Assembly: GCA_036381235.1 (NCBI GenBank)
Contig: DASVDE010000001.1
Location: forward strand, 1 to 64,000
DNA: 64,000 bases
Direction of reading: 5' to 3'
Source of the DNA: DASVDE01 sp036381235
GTDB taxonomy: Bacteria; Actinomycetota; Thermoleophilia; Solirubrobacterales; 70-9
The notes under the pieces: generated by a model
The model's database searches: none
Told to the model about the DNA's origin: nothing
The model's input: only the letters and a program-made list of their open reading frames with translations
Shown: positions 51,728-59,480 of the stretch, piece by piece
How positions within the stretch are numbered: the stretch's first letter is position 1
Layout: every line of letters starts with the position of its first letter
Translations under genes and position numbers: made by a program

Positions 51728-52801
51728 ATGGCGGTTGCGATCATCACAGGCTCGGGAGGGCTGATCGGCTCCGAGGCGGTCGGACACTTCATCGAGCGGG
51801 GATTCGACGTCGTCGGGCTCGAAAACGACATGCGGGCGCGCTTCTTCGGGCCCGAGGCATCGACCTCCCACGTGACCGAGCGCCTGCTGGAGGCTCACCC
51901 CGAGTTCCGCAGCGAGAACGTCGACATCCGCGATGCCGGCGCAGTCGAGCGGATCTTCAGCGAGCACGCCGGCCGGATCGAGCTGATCGTCCACGCGGCC
52001 GCCCAGCCTTCCCACGATTGGGCCGCGAGCGATCCCCAGACGGACTTCTCGGTCAACGCCAACGGAACCCTCAACCTGCTCGAGGCCGCCCGCGCCCACG
52101 CGCTGGAAGCGACCTTCATCTTCTGCTCGACCAACAAGGTCTACGGCGACACCCCGAACCGCCTGCCCCTGGATGAGCTGGAGCAGCGACTGGAGCTGCC
52201 GGAGTCACACCCTTACTTCAAGGGGATAGACACCTCGATGTCGATCGACTCCTCCACCCACTCGCTGTTCGGGGTCTCGAAGGCGGCGGCCGACCTGCTG
52301 GTGCAGGAATACGGTCGCTACTTCGAGATGCCCACGGTCTGCTTTCGCGGCGGCTGCCTCACCGGCCCCCAGCACGCCGGCGCCAAGCTGCACGGCTTCC
52401 TCGCCTACCTGATGAAGTGCACGGCGACCGGCACGCCCTACACGGTCTTCGGCTACGGCGGCAAGCAGGTCCGCGACAACATTCACAGCGCCGACCTGAT
52501 CGCCGCCTTCGAGGCCTTCCACAAGGCGCCGCGGCCGGCCGCCGTCTACAACATCGGCGGCGGGCGCTTCAGCAACTGCTCGATGCTGGAGGCGATCGAG
52601 GCCTGCGAGCGGATCGCCGGCCGCGAGCTGAGCTGGGAGATGGGCGAGGAACCGCGGATCGGCGATCACCGCTGGTGGATCTCCGACCTGGCTCCGTTTA
52701 AAGCCGACTATCCGGGCTGGGAGCTGCGTTACGGAATCGAGGACATCCTCAGCGAGATGCATGAGCAGAACGTCGAACGTTGGACGGCGACCGCGGCGTG
52801 A
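51728..52801 (+). CDS. NAD-dependent epimerase/dehydratase (CDP-paratose 2-epimerase-like)
   Basis: 357 residues, ATG at 51728. AIITGSGGLIGSEAVGHFIE, HAAAQPSHDWAASDPQTDFS and FIFCSTNKVYGDTPNRLPLD are the signatures of RfbE/tyvelose epimerase; HSLFGVSKAAADLLVQEYGR provides catalytic K with the tyrosine replaced by F (LFGVSK), which deserves note. FRGGCLTGPQHAGAKLHGFL and FGYGGKQVRDNIHS follow. If the tyrosine is truly absent, activity may be altered. Its TGA shares bases with the GTG of the next gene. Confidence 0.8.
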   Translation: MAVAIITGSGGLIGSEAVGHFIERGFDVVGLENDMRARFFGPEASTSHVTERLLEAHPEFRSENVDIRDAGAVERIFSEHAGRIELIVHAAAQPSHDWAASDPQTDFSVNANGTLNLLEAARAHALEATFIFCSTNKVYGDTPNRLPLDELEQRLELPESHPYFKGIDTSMSIDSSTHSLFGVSKAAADLLVQEYGRYFEMPTVCFRGGCLTGPQHAGAKLHGFLAYLMKCTATGTPYTVFGYGGKQVRDNIHSADLIAAFEAFHKAPRPAAVYNIGGGRFSNCSMLEAIEACERIAGRELSWEMGEEPRIGDHRWWISDLAPFKADYPGWELRYGIEDILSEMHEQNVERWTATAA

Positions 52802-53544
52802 AGCTCTCCGTCGTCATTCCCGCCCAGAACGAGGAGGGCTCGGTCGGCAAGACGGTGGAGGGAATCGTCGCCGCCTTGGAGCATGAGGAAATCGACTACG
52901 AGGTTCTGGTGATAGACGACGGCAGCGAGGATCGGACCGAGGAGGTCGTGAACGAGATCGCGACGAGGAACCCGCGCGTGCGCTGCCGCCCCTCTCACTT
53001 CGACAACAAGGGCTTCGGGACGGCGATCAGGACCGGCCTCGACCTCTTCGAGGGAGACGCGGTGGTGATCGCCATGGCCGACGCCTCCGATGACCCCCGG
53101 GACCTGGTGCGCTACCACCGGCTGCTGGAAGAGGGCTGGGACTGCGCATTCGGCTCACGCTTCGTACCCGGCGGGCAGATCCACGACTACCCGTGGCTCA
53201 AGCTGATCATCAACCGGATGGCGAACTGGTTCATCCGCGTTCTCTTCCGCCATCGCTACAACGACACCACCAACGCATTCAAGGGCTACCGGCGCGAGGT
53301 GATAGAGACGATCCAGCCGCTGCTCTCCAAGCACTTCAACCTCACCGTCGAGATGCCGCTGAAGGCGATCGTCCGCGGCCATACCTACCAGGTGATCCCG
53401 ATCTCGTGGACAAACCGCACGAGCGGCGAAGCCAAGCTGGCGATGAAAGAGATGGGCAGCCGCTACCTGTTCATCGTGCTCTACGTCTGGCTGGAGATGA
53501 CGCTGAGCCGCGGCGACTATCGCCGACAGACCCTCGCGGGCTGA
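52798..53544 (+). CDS. Glycosyltransferase family 2 (DPM1-like)
   Basis: 248 residues, GTG at 52798 overlapping the previous stop (GTGA). LSVVIPAQNEEGSVGKTVEG, VLVIDDGSEDRTEEVV, FDNKGFGTAIRTGLDLFEG and VVIAMADASDDPRDLVRYH give the family 2 core. TTNAFKGYRREVIETIQPLL and HFNLTVEMPLKAIVRGHTY follow as in polyprenyl-phosphate hexosyltransferases. Last gene of the wzt-wzm operon. The final 28 bases overlap the convergent membrane protein gene. Confidence 0.87.
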   Translation: MKLSVVIPAQNEEGSVGKTVEGIVAALEHEEIDYEVLVIDDGSEDRTEEVVNEIATRNPRVRCRPSHFDNKGFGTAIRTGLDLFEGDAVVIAMADASDDPRDLVRYHRLLEEGWDCAFGSRFVPGGQIHDYPWLKLIINRMANWFIRVLFRHRYNDTTNAFKGYRREVIETIQPLLSKHFNLTVEMPLKAIVRGHTYQVIPISWTNRTSGEAKLAMKEMGSRYLFIVLYVWLEMTLSRGDYRRQTLAG

Positions 53545-55175
53545 TCCGCCTCGACCTGCAGGTACCAGGGCCACCTGGACTCGACTCGATCGGGGGGGAA
53601 TTCGATCAGCGTCGTCGTCCCACCGGGAATCGGATCGGTGTTGAGCGAATACTCGCCGGTGGCGAATCTGCGCAGGTGAATGACCGCCGGCGCCCCGGGC
53701 TCGACCTCCACCCTGGTCACCCCCGGAGTGAGGCGGAGCTCTGCGGCGGGAGCGCCTGCGCCCGGGAAGCGGACGCAGTCCCCGCCCGCAACGGCGGAGA
53801 TTCCCGCCCTCGTATCCGTGGTCAGCGGCAGCGCGTGGGCGAGGACGACGTCGGCTCGCAGGCGCGCCGTCTTTGGCGCAACGGCCAGCTCGGATGGCGA
53901 GTAGGCGGGGGATCCGTCCTCGGCGGCGGCCTGCAGATAGGTCCCCGCCGAGATGTCGATCAGGGAGCCGGTGCCGGCGATGTCGGGGGCGAGCGCGAAG
54001 TACGGGTCTACGGTTTCGCGGGCGATCTCGATCGCGGCGAGGTCGCCGCGCGTGATCTGGGTCTGGACCCTCAGGTAGTCGCGGCCGTCCCTGAGCGGAA
54101 TCAGGTTCGAGGCGATGGCGAGCAGGGTGACCAAGCCCCCTATCGCCAGCGCCCGGCGGCTGAATCTGGCCCCCTGGAGCAGGTCCGCCGCCACCAGTAG
54201 GACGAACAGGCCGGCGGTGTGCATGTAGCGGCTGGCAACCGCCTCCCGGCCGGGGATGTAGTTGAAGGCGGTGAGAAGCCAGAAGGTGAGGGCGGCGCCG
54301 AGCACCGGCCACAATCGGGGAGAGAAGCCTGGTTTTCGCACCTGCTTGTAGATCACCAGCAGGATCAGCGCCACCAGAATCGGCCGGCCCCAATCGGGCT
54401 GACCGGCGCCCTCGACCGTGATCGTGCTCAGGCCCAGCAGCGAGTCGACCGAGGCCGCAATGCCGTTGAGCACGAACAGCGGCGAGGCGAGGACGTTGTG
54501 CAGGGAGAGGTTGTTCTGGGCGGCATGGCCCCAGCCCAGGTACCAGACGGCGAAGAGCGCCAGCGGGATCGCCGGGATGTAGGCGCGACGAAGGCCTCGG
54601 CTGCGCCACTTCATCAGGACGTCGATCGCCGCCGCGACCGCGAACGGGATGCCGAGGCTGTTGAAGGCGATGGAGAGCGTCAACAGGGCACAGGCATAGA
54701 CGTCGCCGCGCTCGTCATCGCGCTCGAGCATGAGCAGCATCGCGATGCCGGCGGCCGCCGAGCCGACGAACCCGACCTCAAACGGCCAGAGCAGAACCTG
54801 CCAGGCGGGGCCGAGGAAGAGCAGCAGCACCGCGGCGAAGAGGGCCGGCCACTCGCCGATCCGCCGGCGGACGTAGACGAAGAGCAGCACCGCGGTGATC
54901 AGCAGCGAGACGATCAGCACCACCTGCTCGGGCTTGGCGGTGCTCATCCCGAAGAGGGCGATGAGGACCTTCTCGATCGCCACCGGGATGAGGACGATGT
55001 GCTCGTTGTGGGGATTGAGGAAGTCGGACGCGGAGGTGCCGCGGCGGTGCATGAAGAAGGCCCACGTGTCCTGGAAGAAGGTCAGGCCGGAGAAGAAGGC
55101 GAGCAGCAGCGCGGCCGACGCCAGAAGCGCCACGCCCAGGAGCACGATCGCCGCGTTGCGCCTCAGCCACCCCAT
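53517..55175 (-). CDS. Polytopic membrane protein, GT-C-like
   Basis: 552 residues from the ATG at 55175 (MGWLRRNAAIVLLG). About ten transmembrane helices in the first 390 residues, then a roughly 160-residue soluble beta-rich C-terminal domain. After helix 1 comes FFQDTWAFFMHRRGTSASDF with a DxW and LNPHNEHIVLIPVAIEKVL, similar to the first loop of GT-C enzymes. The soluble tail has one cysteine pair. It could glycosylate the exported polymer with lipid-linked donors. Family is not certain. Confidence 0.7.
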   Translation of the reverse strand: MGWLRRNAAIVLLGVALLASAALLLAFFSGLTFFQDTWAFFMHRRGTSASDFLNPHNEHIVLIPVAIEKVLIALFGMSTAKPEQVVLIVSLLITAVLLFVYVRRRIGEWPALFAAVLLLFLGPAWQVLLWPFEVGFVGSAAAGIAMLLMLERDDERGDVYACALLTLSIAFNSLGIPFAVAAAIDVLMKWRSRGLRRAYIPAIPLALFAVWYLGWGHAAQNNLSLHNVLASPLFVLNGIAASVDSLLGLSTITVEGAGQPDWGRPILVALILLVIYKQVRKPGFSPRLWPVLGAALTFWLLTAFNYIPGREAVASRYMHTAGLFVLLVAADLLQGARFSRRALAIGGLVTLLAIASNLIPLRDGRDYLRVQTQITRGDLAAIEIARETVDPYFALAPDIAGTGSLIDISAGTYLQAAAEDGSPAYSPSELAVAPKTARLRADVVLAHALPLTTDTRAGISAVAGGDCVRFPGAGAPAAELRLTPGVTRVEVEPGAPAVIHLRRFATGEYSLNTDPIPGGTTTLIEFPPDRVESRWPWYLQVEADQPARVCRR

Positions 55176-55221
55176 ATCAAGCGGGCGAGTGTATGCCAGC
55201 GCCCGGGTAGACTCGCCCGCT

Positions 55222-55455
55222 ATGCCGGGGCAGGCGAAATCGTCCAACCGCGACGCCCAGAGCATCGAGCCCGACGACCGCGCGGCATTGCTCGACGAGA
55301 TCGCTCGTCAAAAAGAGGAGATACAGCGCCTCCGCGATCTGCTGATCGCCAGGGATGCCGAGCTTGGCGCCGCAAAGGGGCGTCTGGCCGAGCTGACCGA
55401 GCACTCCCCACGCCTGCGCTCCGCCGTCCGCAGGCTGGGCGGCCGCCGGGGCTGA
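55222..55455 (+). CDS. Small coiled-coil protein before a double glycosyltransferase
   Basis: 77 residues, ATG at 55222. The middle, DRAALLDEIARQKEEIQRLR and DLLIARDAELGAAKGRLAEL, is a clear heptad coiled coil; the end is SPRLRSAVRRLGGRRG. The stop lies four bases before the GTG of the glycosyltransferase, so they are coupled. Coiled-coil plus basic tail resembles the tails fused to other enzymes of this locus. No known family. It may tether or dimerise its neighbour. Confidence 0.6.
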   Translation: MPGQAKSSNRDAQSIEPDDRAALLDEIARQKEEIQRLRDLLIARDAELGAAKGRLAELTEHSPRLRSAVRRLGGRRG

Positions 55456-55459
55456 CTGG

Positions 55460-57127
55460 GTGAGAGGGCCCCGCTTCTCGATCATCACGCCGGTCTATGA
55501 GACGCCGGCCGGCGTCCTGCGCGCGATGCTTCGGTCGGTGCGCGCGCAGTCCTTCCCGGGCTGGGAACTGTGCCTGGTGGACGATGCCTCCAAGCAGAGC
55601 CACGTGCGCCGGATCCTCGACGAAGCGCAGCGCAGCGACCCGCGCATCCACGTCCGCCGGCGCGAGGAGAACGGTGGCATCGTCGCCGCCTCGAACGACG
55701 CCCTGGCGATGGCTCGGGGTGAGTTCATCGCGATGCTCGACCACGACGACAAGCTCCATCCCGACGCCCTCGCCCTGGTCGATGAGGCGATAGCCGCCAG
55801 CCCGGAGGCCGACTACGTCTACACCGACGAGGACAAGATCGACTCGCTCGGCATTCACAGGGGACCTTTCTTCAAGCCGGACTGGTCGCCGGAGCGGATG
55901 CGCACGCAGATGTACACCTGTCACCTCAGCGTCATGCGGCGCTCCCTGGTCGAAGAGGTGGGGGGATTCGACGCGGAGTTCGAAGGCTCCCAGGACTGGG
56001 ACCTGGTGCTGAAGGTGACCGAGCGGGCGCGGGCGGTCCTGCACGTGCCGCGAATCCTCTACCACTGGCGCATGCTGGAGACCTCGGCCGCGGGAGGCGG
56101 CGAGGCAGCCAAGCCCTGGGCCTATGAGGCGGGCAAGCGGGCGGTGCAGGCGCACTGCGACCGCATCGGCTTGTCGGCCCGGGTCGAGCGCGACGAGGAG
56201 GACCCCGGCCTCTACCACCTGCAGCCGGCGCTCTCCGAGCACCCCCCGGTCAGCATCGTCATTCCCACCGCCGGACAGACGCGCGAGGTTCGCTACGAGC
56301 AGGTGGTACTGGTGGCCCACTGCGTGCGCAGCATCGTCGAGACCTCCACCTACCCGAACTACGAGATCGTCTGCGTCTATGACGACGCGACCGAGCGGGC
56401 GGTGCTCGACGAGCTGCGCGAGATCGCCGGCGAGCGGCTTCGCCTGGTTCGCTACGACCGTGAGTTCAACTTCTCGGCCAAGGTCAACCTCGGCGCCGCA
56501 AGCAGCGAGGGCGAGCACCTGCTGCTGCTCAACGACGACATGGAGGTGATCACCCCCGACTGGATCGAGCGCATGGTCATGTACTCGGGGATGGAGGGGA
56601 TCGGCGCCGTCGGCGCCCGGCTGCTCTGGGAGGACGGGCGCCTCCAGCATGCCGGCGTGCTGTTCGAGAACGGCGGCCTGCCCGGCCACATCTATCGCGG
56701 TTTCTCCCGCGCCTTCAAGGGCTATTCCAACAACGCCGTGATCGCCCAGAACTACATGGCGGTCACCGGCGCCTGCCTGATGACGCCGCGGGATGCCTAT
56801 GAGGAGGTCGAGGGCTTCACCACCGCCCTCCCGCTCAACTACAACGACATGGACTACTGCCTGAAGCTTCGCTCCAAGGGCCTGCGGATCGTCTACGACC
56901 CTGACACCGTCCTCTTCCACTTCGAGTCCTCCAGTCGCTCCAAGGAGGTCGAGGACTGGGAGATGGAGCTGCTCGTCGACCGCTGGCTCCCCCTTACCGC
57001 CGTCGACCCGTACACCAACCCGAATCTTCGCCACGGCGGGCCGAGGCTCAGCGCCCCGTTCAAATGGGCGGTTCGCCGCCCCCCGCGCCTGAGACAGCTT
57101 GCAGCCAGGCGACCGCGCCGCCGCTAG
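55460..57127 (+). CDS. Tandem family 2 glycosyltransferase (two GT-A domains)
   Basis: 555 residues, GTG at 55460. Domain 1 (about 5-230): FSIITPVYETPAGVLRAML, ENGGIVAASNDALAMARGEF and AMLDHDDKLHPDAL; FEGSQDWDLVLKVTERA. Domain 2 (about 255-510): VSIVIPTAGQTREV, NFSAKVNLGAASSEGEHLLL, LNDDMEVITPDWIERM and TGACLMTPRDAYEEVEGF. Both keep DxD-like motifs. Such bifunctional proteins add two sugars in turn. It is preceded by the coiled-coil gene and its stop overlaps the convergent GT4 gene by four bases. Confidence 0.88.
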   Translation: MRGPRFSIITPVYETPAGVLRAMLRSVRAQSFPGWELCLVDDASKQSHVRRILDEAQRSDPRIHVRRREENGGIVAASNDALAMARGEFIAMLDHDDKLHPDALALVDEAIAASPEADYVYTDEDKIDSLGIHRGPFFKPDWSPERMRTQMYTCHLSVMRRSLVEEVGGFDAEFEGSQDWDLVLKVTERARAVLHVPRILYHWRMLETSAAGGGEAAKPWAYEAGKRAVQAHCDRIGLSARVERDEEDPGLYHLQPALSEHPPVSIVIPTAGQTREVRYEQVVLVAHCVRSIVETSTYPNYEIVCVYDDATERAVLDELREIAGERLRLVRYDREFNFSAKVNLGAASSEGEHLLLLNDDMEVITPDWIERMVMYSGMEGIGAVGARLLWEDGRLQHAGVLFENGGLPGHIYRGFSRAFKGYSNNAVIAQNYMAVTGACLMTPRDAYEEVEGFTTALPLNYNDMDYCLKLRSKGLRIVYDPDTVLFHFESSSRSKEVEDWEMELLVDRWLPLTAVDPYTNPNLRHGGPRLSAPFKWAVRRPPRLRQLAARRPRRR

Positions 57128-58773
57128 CGCTCGAGCCCGTCGAGGAGCTCCATCAGCTCGGGCACGTAGGAGTCGAGGGCGTGGTTGCGCTCGACCAGCG
57201 CTCGTGCCGCCCGGCCCATCCCGATCCGGTCCTCCTTCGGCGTGCTCAGCGCTCTCTCCAACGCATCGGCCAGAGCCCGGGTATCGCCGGGCTCGCACAG
57301 CCACCCCGTCTCCCCCTCCTTGACCAGCTCCGGCAACCCGAACACGCTCGTCGCGACGACCGGCAACTCCCACGCCATCGCCTCGAGCACGGCGCGGGGC
57401 AGGGACTCGATGTCCGATGCGCATACCAGCAGATCGGAAAGCCCGTACCAGGCATTCACGTCCGCCGTGACCGGGACGACCCTCATCCGGTCCGCCCGGC
57501 CCAGGGAGTCGATCCATTCTTCGAGCAGCTTCGTGTCCGGGTTCTCGCGCCCCCCCAAGAAGACGATCTGAGCCGCCGGATGGCGATCGGCGATCAGGTC
57601 GAAGGCCTGAGCGAGCGGCACCTGAGCCTTGCGGGGCTCGATCGTTCCCACGCAGAGGACGATCTCGGCGTCCGCCGCTACCCCCGTCGCCTCGCGCGCC
57701 GCCGCGCGACTGAAGGCACCACGCTCCCCTTCGATCGCGTCGAAATCGAGCGCGTAGGGCAACGTCACACAGCGCTCGCTGCCGATCCTGTGCTCATGGA
57801 GCCGTTGCGTGGCCTCAGCCTCGAACACGGCGAGGGCTGCCTCATCCAGCGCCGCCTCGGCCAACACGCGCACCTCGGGCTCGAAGTCCTTCCACAGGAC
57901 CGGCAGGGCAAAGCTCTCGTGGATGAACCACACAGCCGGGATGCCGAGACGCGAGGCGAGCTCCGCTCCGGGCACGGCGAATGGGCTGGCCGTGTTGACC
58001 AGGGCCAGCTCGAAGCCCCGCCCCTGAGCCCAGGCGGTCAGCTCGTCAATCCGGCCGAGATGGGAGCCCAGATCGTCGACCGGAGCCGGGCTCGACGCGT
58101 GGACCGGCACACCGGCATCCTCCAGCCGCTTCTTGAGAGGGCCGTTGATCGCAGTCAGCACGGTGACCTCGGCGAGCCCCCGCTTCACCAGGCTGCAAGC
58201 CAACTCGACCATGAACGTCTCCGCCCCGCCTCGCTCGAGCTGATGCGCGTAGACGAGCACTCGGCGGCGCGGCTCTCCGGCCGACTCGGGTTCGAGAGGA
58301 AGTGGAGAGTGGGGTGCGAGCACCGGCGGTCGCGGGGAAGGCTCCACTCTGACCCGTAGGGGCTCGAGCTCGAGATGCTCATCCGCCACACCGGTGGCAA
58401 CGACGCGGAGGGTCGCGTCGCCATCCTCACCAGGCCACTCGGTGATGTCGGCCGTGAGACAGAAACCCGCCACGGCGCCGGCACCCTGCTTCGCGGCGTC
58501 GGCGAGGTCCGGGCGCGACAATCCCAGACGAGCGCGACCCAAGAGCTCATCCCCGAGCCACACTTCGATTCGTGTCGCCGGCCCGGAGGCGAACAGAAGC
58601 CAACCCTCGACCGTGATCGGCCCCCGCCGCACGACATCGCCCCGCTCCGGAGCGTCTATCGTCCCGCCCGGGACCGGGACGAGAACAGGCGCTATCCCCG
58701 TCGCGCCCAGTCCCCAGAGGCGGAACGTGGCCTTGATGCGCCGGCGCAGACCGTCAAGATTCCAGATCGACAT
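57124..58773 (-). CDS. Glycosyltransferase family 4 with N-terminal beta domain
   Basis: 549 residues, ATG at 58773. Residues 30-150 form an Ig-like beta domain (RRGPITVEGWLLFASGPATR, IEVWLGDELLGRARLGLSRP) unlike the catalytic part. The GT-B fold follows: VYAHQLERGGAETFMVELAC, FIHESFALPVLW, CVGTIEPRKAQVPLAQAFDL, then DLLVCASDIESLPRAVLEAM and AWELPVVATSVFGLPELVKE with the EX7E motif. It transfers a sugar with retention. The beta domain may bind glycan. Upstream lies a methyltransferase gene on the same strand. Confidence 0.88.
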   Translation of the reverse strand: MSIWNLDGLRRRIKATFRLWGLGATGIAPVLVPVPGGTIDAPERGDVVRRGPITVEGWLLFASGPATRIEVWLGDELLGRARLGLSRPDLADAAKQGAGAVAGFCLTADITEWPGEDGDATLRVVATGVADEHLELEPLRVRVEPSPRPPVLAPHSPLPLEPESAGEPRRRVLVYAHQLERGGAETFMVELACSLVKRGLAEVTVLTAINGPLKKRLEDAGVPVHASSPAPVDDLGSHLGRIDELTAWAQGRGFELALVNTASPFAVPGAELASRLGIPAVWFIHESFALPVLWKDFEPEVRVLAEAALDEAALAVFEAEATQRLHEHRIGSERCVTLPYALDFDAIEGERGAFSRAAAREATGVAADAEIVLCVGTIEPRKAQVPLAQAFDLIADRHPAAQIVFLGGRENPDTKLLEEWIDSLGRADRMRVVPVTADVNAWYGLSDLLVCASDIESLPRAVLEAMAWELPVVATSVFGLPELVKEGETGWLCEPGDTRALADALERALSTPKEDRIGMGRAARALVERNHALDSYVPELMELLDGLER

Positions 58774-58800
58774 CGCCGCGCCGGCTCGACACAGGTTTGG

Positions 58801-59442
58801 TCACGAGGTGGCACGCCTCGTTGCGATCACTCGATACGCCGACGCCAAAGAGTGAACGTACTGGGATGAGGTCCGCGCCTTGCGCGCCAACCATGGGAAG
58901 AGCAGGCGGCGCACCACCCGGAAACGCAGCTTGTCCGATGCCATCAGCCATTCCCGCAGGATCCACCCCAGCGTGACGTACACGTTGTGCATTCCTCCCG
59001 AGTCCTGCACCTCGAACCCGTGGCGTTCGACGAGCAGTTTCAACCCGTCGAGCGTATAGCGCTGGAAGTCGGTCGGATCGAGGTGCTCGGGCTGCATGAA
59101 CGGGACGCAGAGATAGAGAACGGCGCCCGGCTTGCTGACCCTTGCGAACTCGGCCATCACCTCTTCCGGGTTGGCGACATGCTCGAGAACCGCATTGCAG
59201 AACACCGCGTCGAAAAAACCGTCGTCCACCGGGATCTTGTCCAGCGGCGAGTAGATGTCGATGTCGGCGTTGTGCAGGCCGCCCTCGATGTCCTGGTTGT
59301 GAACGCGCCCAGGGACAAGTGAGCGCAAATCGCGATCTCCCGCCCCGGCGTTGAGTATCTCCCCCTTCAGCTTGCCCGCGTGCTCCCCCAGCTCCTCGGC
59401 CAGGGGGGGAAACAACGCTCCTATGTCCAGGTCGCCGGCCAT
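58801..59442 (-). CDS. SAM-dependent methyltransferase (class I)
   Basis: 213 residues, ATG at 59442. Motif I is GEILNAGAGDRDLRSLV, motif II DIEGGLHNADIDIYSPLD, then FDAVFCNAVLEHVANPEEVM and VSKPGAVLYLCVPFMQPEHL. It is a Methyltransf_11-type enzyme found in polysaccharide clusters. C-terminal segment has WILREWLMASDKLRFRVVRR. It lies between two GT4 genes on the same strand, 27 and 38 bases away, and probably methylates the glycan or its intermediate. Confidence 0.83.
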   Translation of the reverse strand: MAGDLDIGALFPPLAEELGEHAGKLKGEILNAGAGDRDLRSLVPGRVHNQDIEGGLHNADIDIYSPLDKIPVDDGFFDAVFCNAVLEHVANPEEVMAEFARVSKPGAVLYLCVPFMQPEHLDPTDFQRYTLDGLKLLVERHGFEVQDSGGMHNVYVTLGWILREWLMASDKLRFRVVRRLLFPWLARKARTSSQYVHSLASAYRVIATRRATS

Positions 59443-59480
59443 GCGGGCAGCAAGGCTATAGCGACCCCGGTCCTGGCTGC

